Below are positions 4,797 to 5,203 of a DNA stretch of 5,203 bases, piece after piece. The number at the start of each line of letters is the position of its first letter. The first letter of the stretch is position 1. Below the pieces are notes generated by a model. It made no database searches, was not told the DNA's origin, and saw nothing but the letters and a program-made list of their open reading frames with translations. The stretch spans positions 1-5,203 of the forward strand of contig JBEBHE010000326.1 of the NCBI GenBank assembly GCA_040081205.1, given 5' to 3'. Made by a program: the position numbers and the translations under genes. The DNA is from UBA5216 sp040081205. GTDB taxonomy: Bacteria; Pseudomonadota; Gammaproteobacteria; Burkholderiales; SG8-41.

Positions 4797-5203
4797 ATGC
4801 GTGAAATCATTCAGGATGGCAAGTTTGTCGAGCTCACCTACAAGGTGACCGACAGGAAATCGGGGCATGTTCTTACCCGGGTCGAATTCCCGCTGGGCTA
4901 TGTGCACGGACACAATGAAATTCTGGCCCCTTCCGTCCATATGGCGCTGGAGGGCAAGTCTGCCGGCGACACTATCGAAGTGCCGATCGATGGCAATCAG
5001 ATCTTCGGCTCCAGAGATGAGTCGCTGGTGTTTACCGATCACATAGACAACGTTCCCGAGGAATATCGGCAGGTCGGCACTTCCATCCTGATGGAAAACA
5101 ACCAGGGCCAGACCCGCAGCTTTCTCGTGACGCGGTTCGACGACGAGACGCTGACGGTTGATGGCAACAATCCGCTGTGCGGCAGAGCGGTTGTCTTTGC
5201 GCT
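4797..5203 (+). CDS. SlyD-like FKBP-type peptidyl-prolyl cis-trans isomerase, partial at right edge
   Basis: The first 135 residues of a cytoplasmic FKBP-type prolyl isomerase/chaperone of the SlyD group are present; the stop codon is beyond the window. FKBP-domain landmarks are VELTYKVTD (11-19), PLGYVHGHNEIL (32-43), MALEGKSAGDTIEVPI (49-64) and the strand motif QIFGSRDESLV (68-78), where SlyD proteins usually have an A-Y-G. The insert-in-flap chaperone domain follows from about 79 to 127, and VDGNNPLCG (121-129) corresponds to the SlyD signature V-D-G-N-H-P-L-A-G. Here His becomes Asn and Ala becomes Cys. The usual metal-binding His/Cys-rich C-terminal tail cannot be judged because it would lie off the edge. 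ATG 4797 is chosen because it aligns with the family's N-terminus and no plausible in-frame start lies upstream; the Shine-Dalgarno is weak (GAGTGG). It follows the hypothetical gene by 19 bases, suggesting translation from the same message. A role in folding or maturation of Apr proteins is possible but unproven. Confidence 0.88.
   Translation, partial: MREIIQDGKFVELTYKVTDRKSGHVLTRVEFPLGYVHGHNEILAPSVHMALEGKSAGDTIEVPIDGNQIFGSRDESLVFTDHIDNVPEEYRQVGTSILMENNQGQTRSFLVTRFDDETLTVDGNNPLCGRAVVFA

Noticed and set aside
4265..4810. 181-codon open frame on the minus strand opposite the small hypothetical gene
   Set aside because: It runs antisense through aprA's end, the intergenic hairpin and the hypothetical gene, has no recognisable motif, and is explained by GC-rich antisense codon bias.
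1..5203. tRNA, rRNA, CRISPR array, insertion sequence or riboswitch
   Set aside because: No cloverleaf-like segments, regularly spaced direct repeats, transposase motifs, terminal inverted repeats or known riboswitch cores were seen.

Overview
The window fits a sulfur-oxidising proteobacterium. The base composition is moderately GC-rich with typical proteobacterial Shine-Dalgarno signals, and the core is a complete aprMBA cluster: a membrane anchor plus the two subunits of dissimilatory adenosine-5'-phosphosulfate (APS) reductase. The M-B-A order, with no qmo genes in view, is the arrangement known from sulfur-oxidising Beta- and Gammaproteobacteria (Thiobacillus-like or Allochromatium-like) rather than from sulfate reducers. 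I cannot name a genus from this sequence alone.

Layout. Positions 1-107 are non-coding and begin with about 40 bases that are only 10% GC. Positions 108-911, on the minus strand, encode an alpha/beta-hydrolase-fold protein whose nucleophile-elbow serine is replaced by glycine. Positions 912-1078 are a divergent intergenic region with small inverted repeats. The plus-strand operon follows: aprM (1079-1918), aprB (1964-2443) and aprA (2443-4311, sharing one base with aprB). A 10-bp stem-loop lies just after aprA. Then come a small unrecognised gene (4370-4777, possibly starting at GTG 4427) and, 19 bases further on, a SlyD-like FKBP-type peptidyl-prolyl isomerase gene cut by the right edge (4797 onward).

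How the genes work together. AprA (FAD, catalytic) and AprB (two [4Fe-4S] clusters) should form the cytoplasmic heterodimer that oxidises sulfite plus AMP to APS. AprM, a five-helix NarI/HdrE-like membrane protein, is placed to take the electrons into the quinone pool. The APS would then be converted to sulfate by ATP sulfurylase or APS:phosphate adenylyltransferase, neither of which is in the window. The two downstream genes lie on the same strand and may be co-transcribed. A SlyD-type chaperone could help fold or metallate the reductase, but that is inference.

I see no undescribed large system here. The points most worth a second look are the serine-less hydrolase, the histidines of AprM all falling on one membrane face, and RNA structures around the small hypothetical gene: an intercistronic stem-loop, two mutually exclusive hairpins over a Shine-Dalgarno sequence, and a perfect 9-bp hairpin inside the gene.
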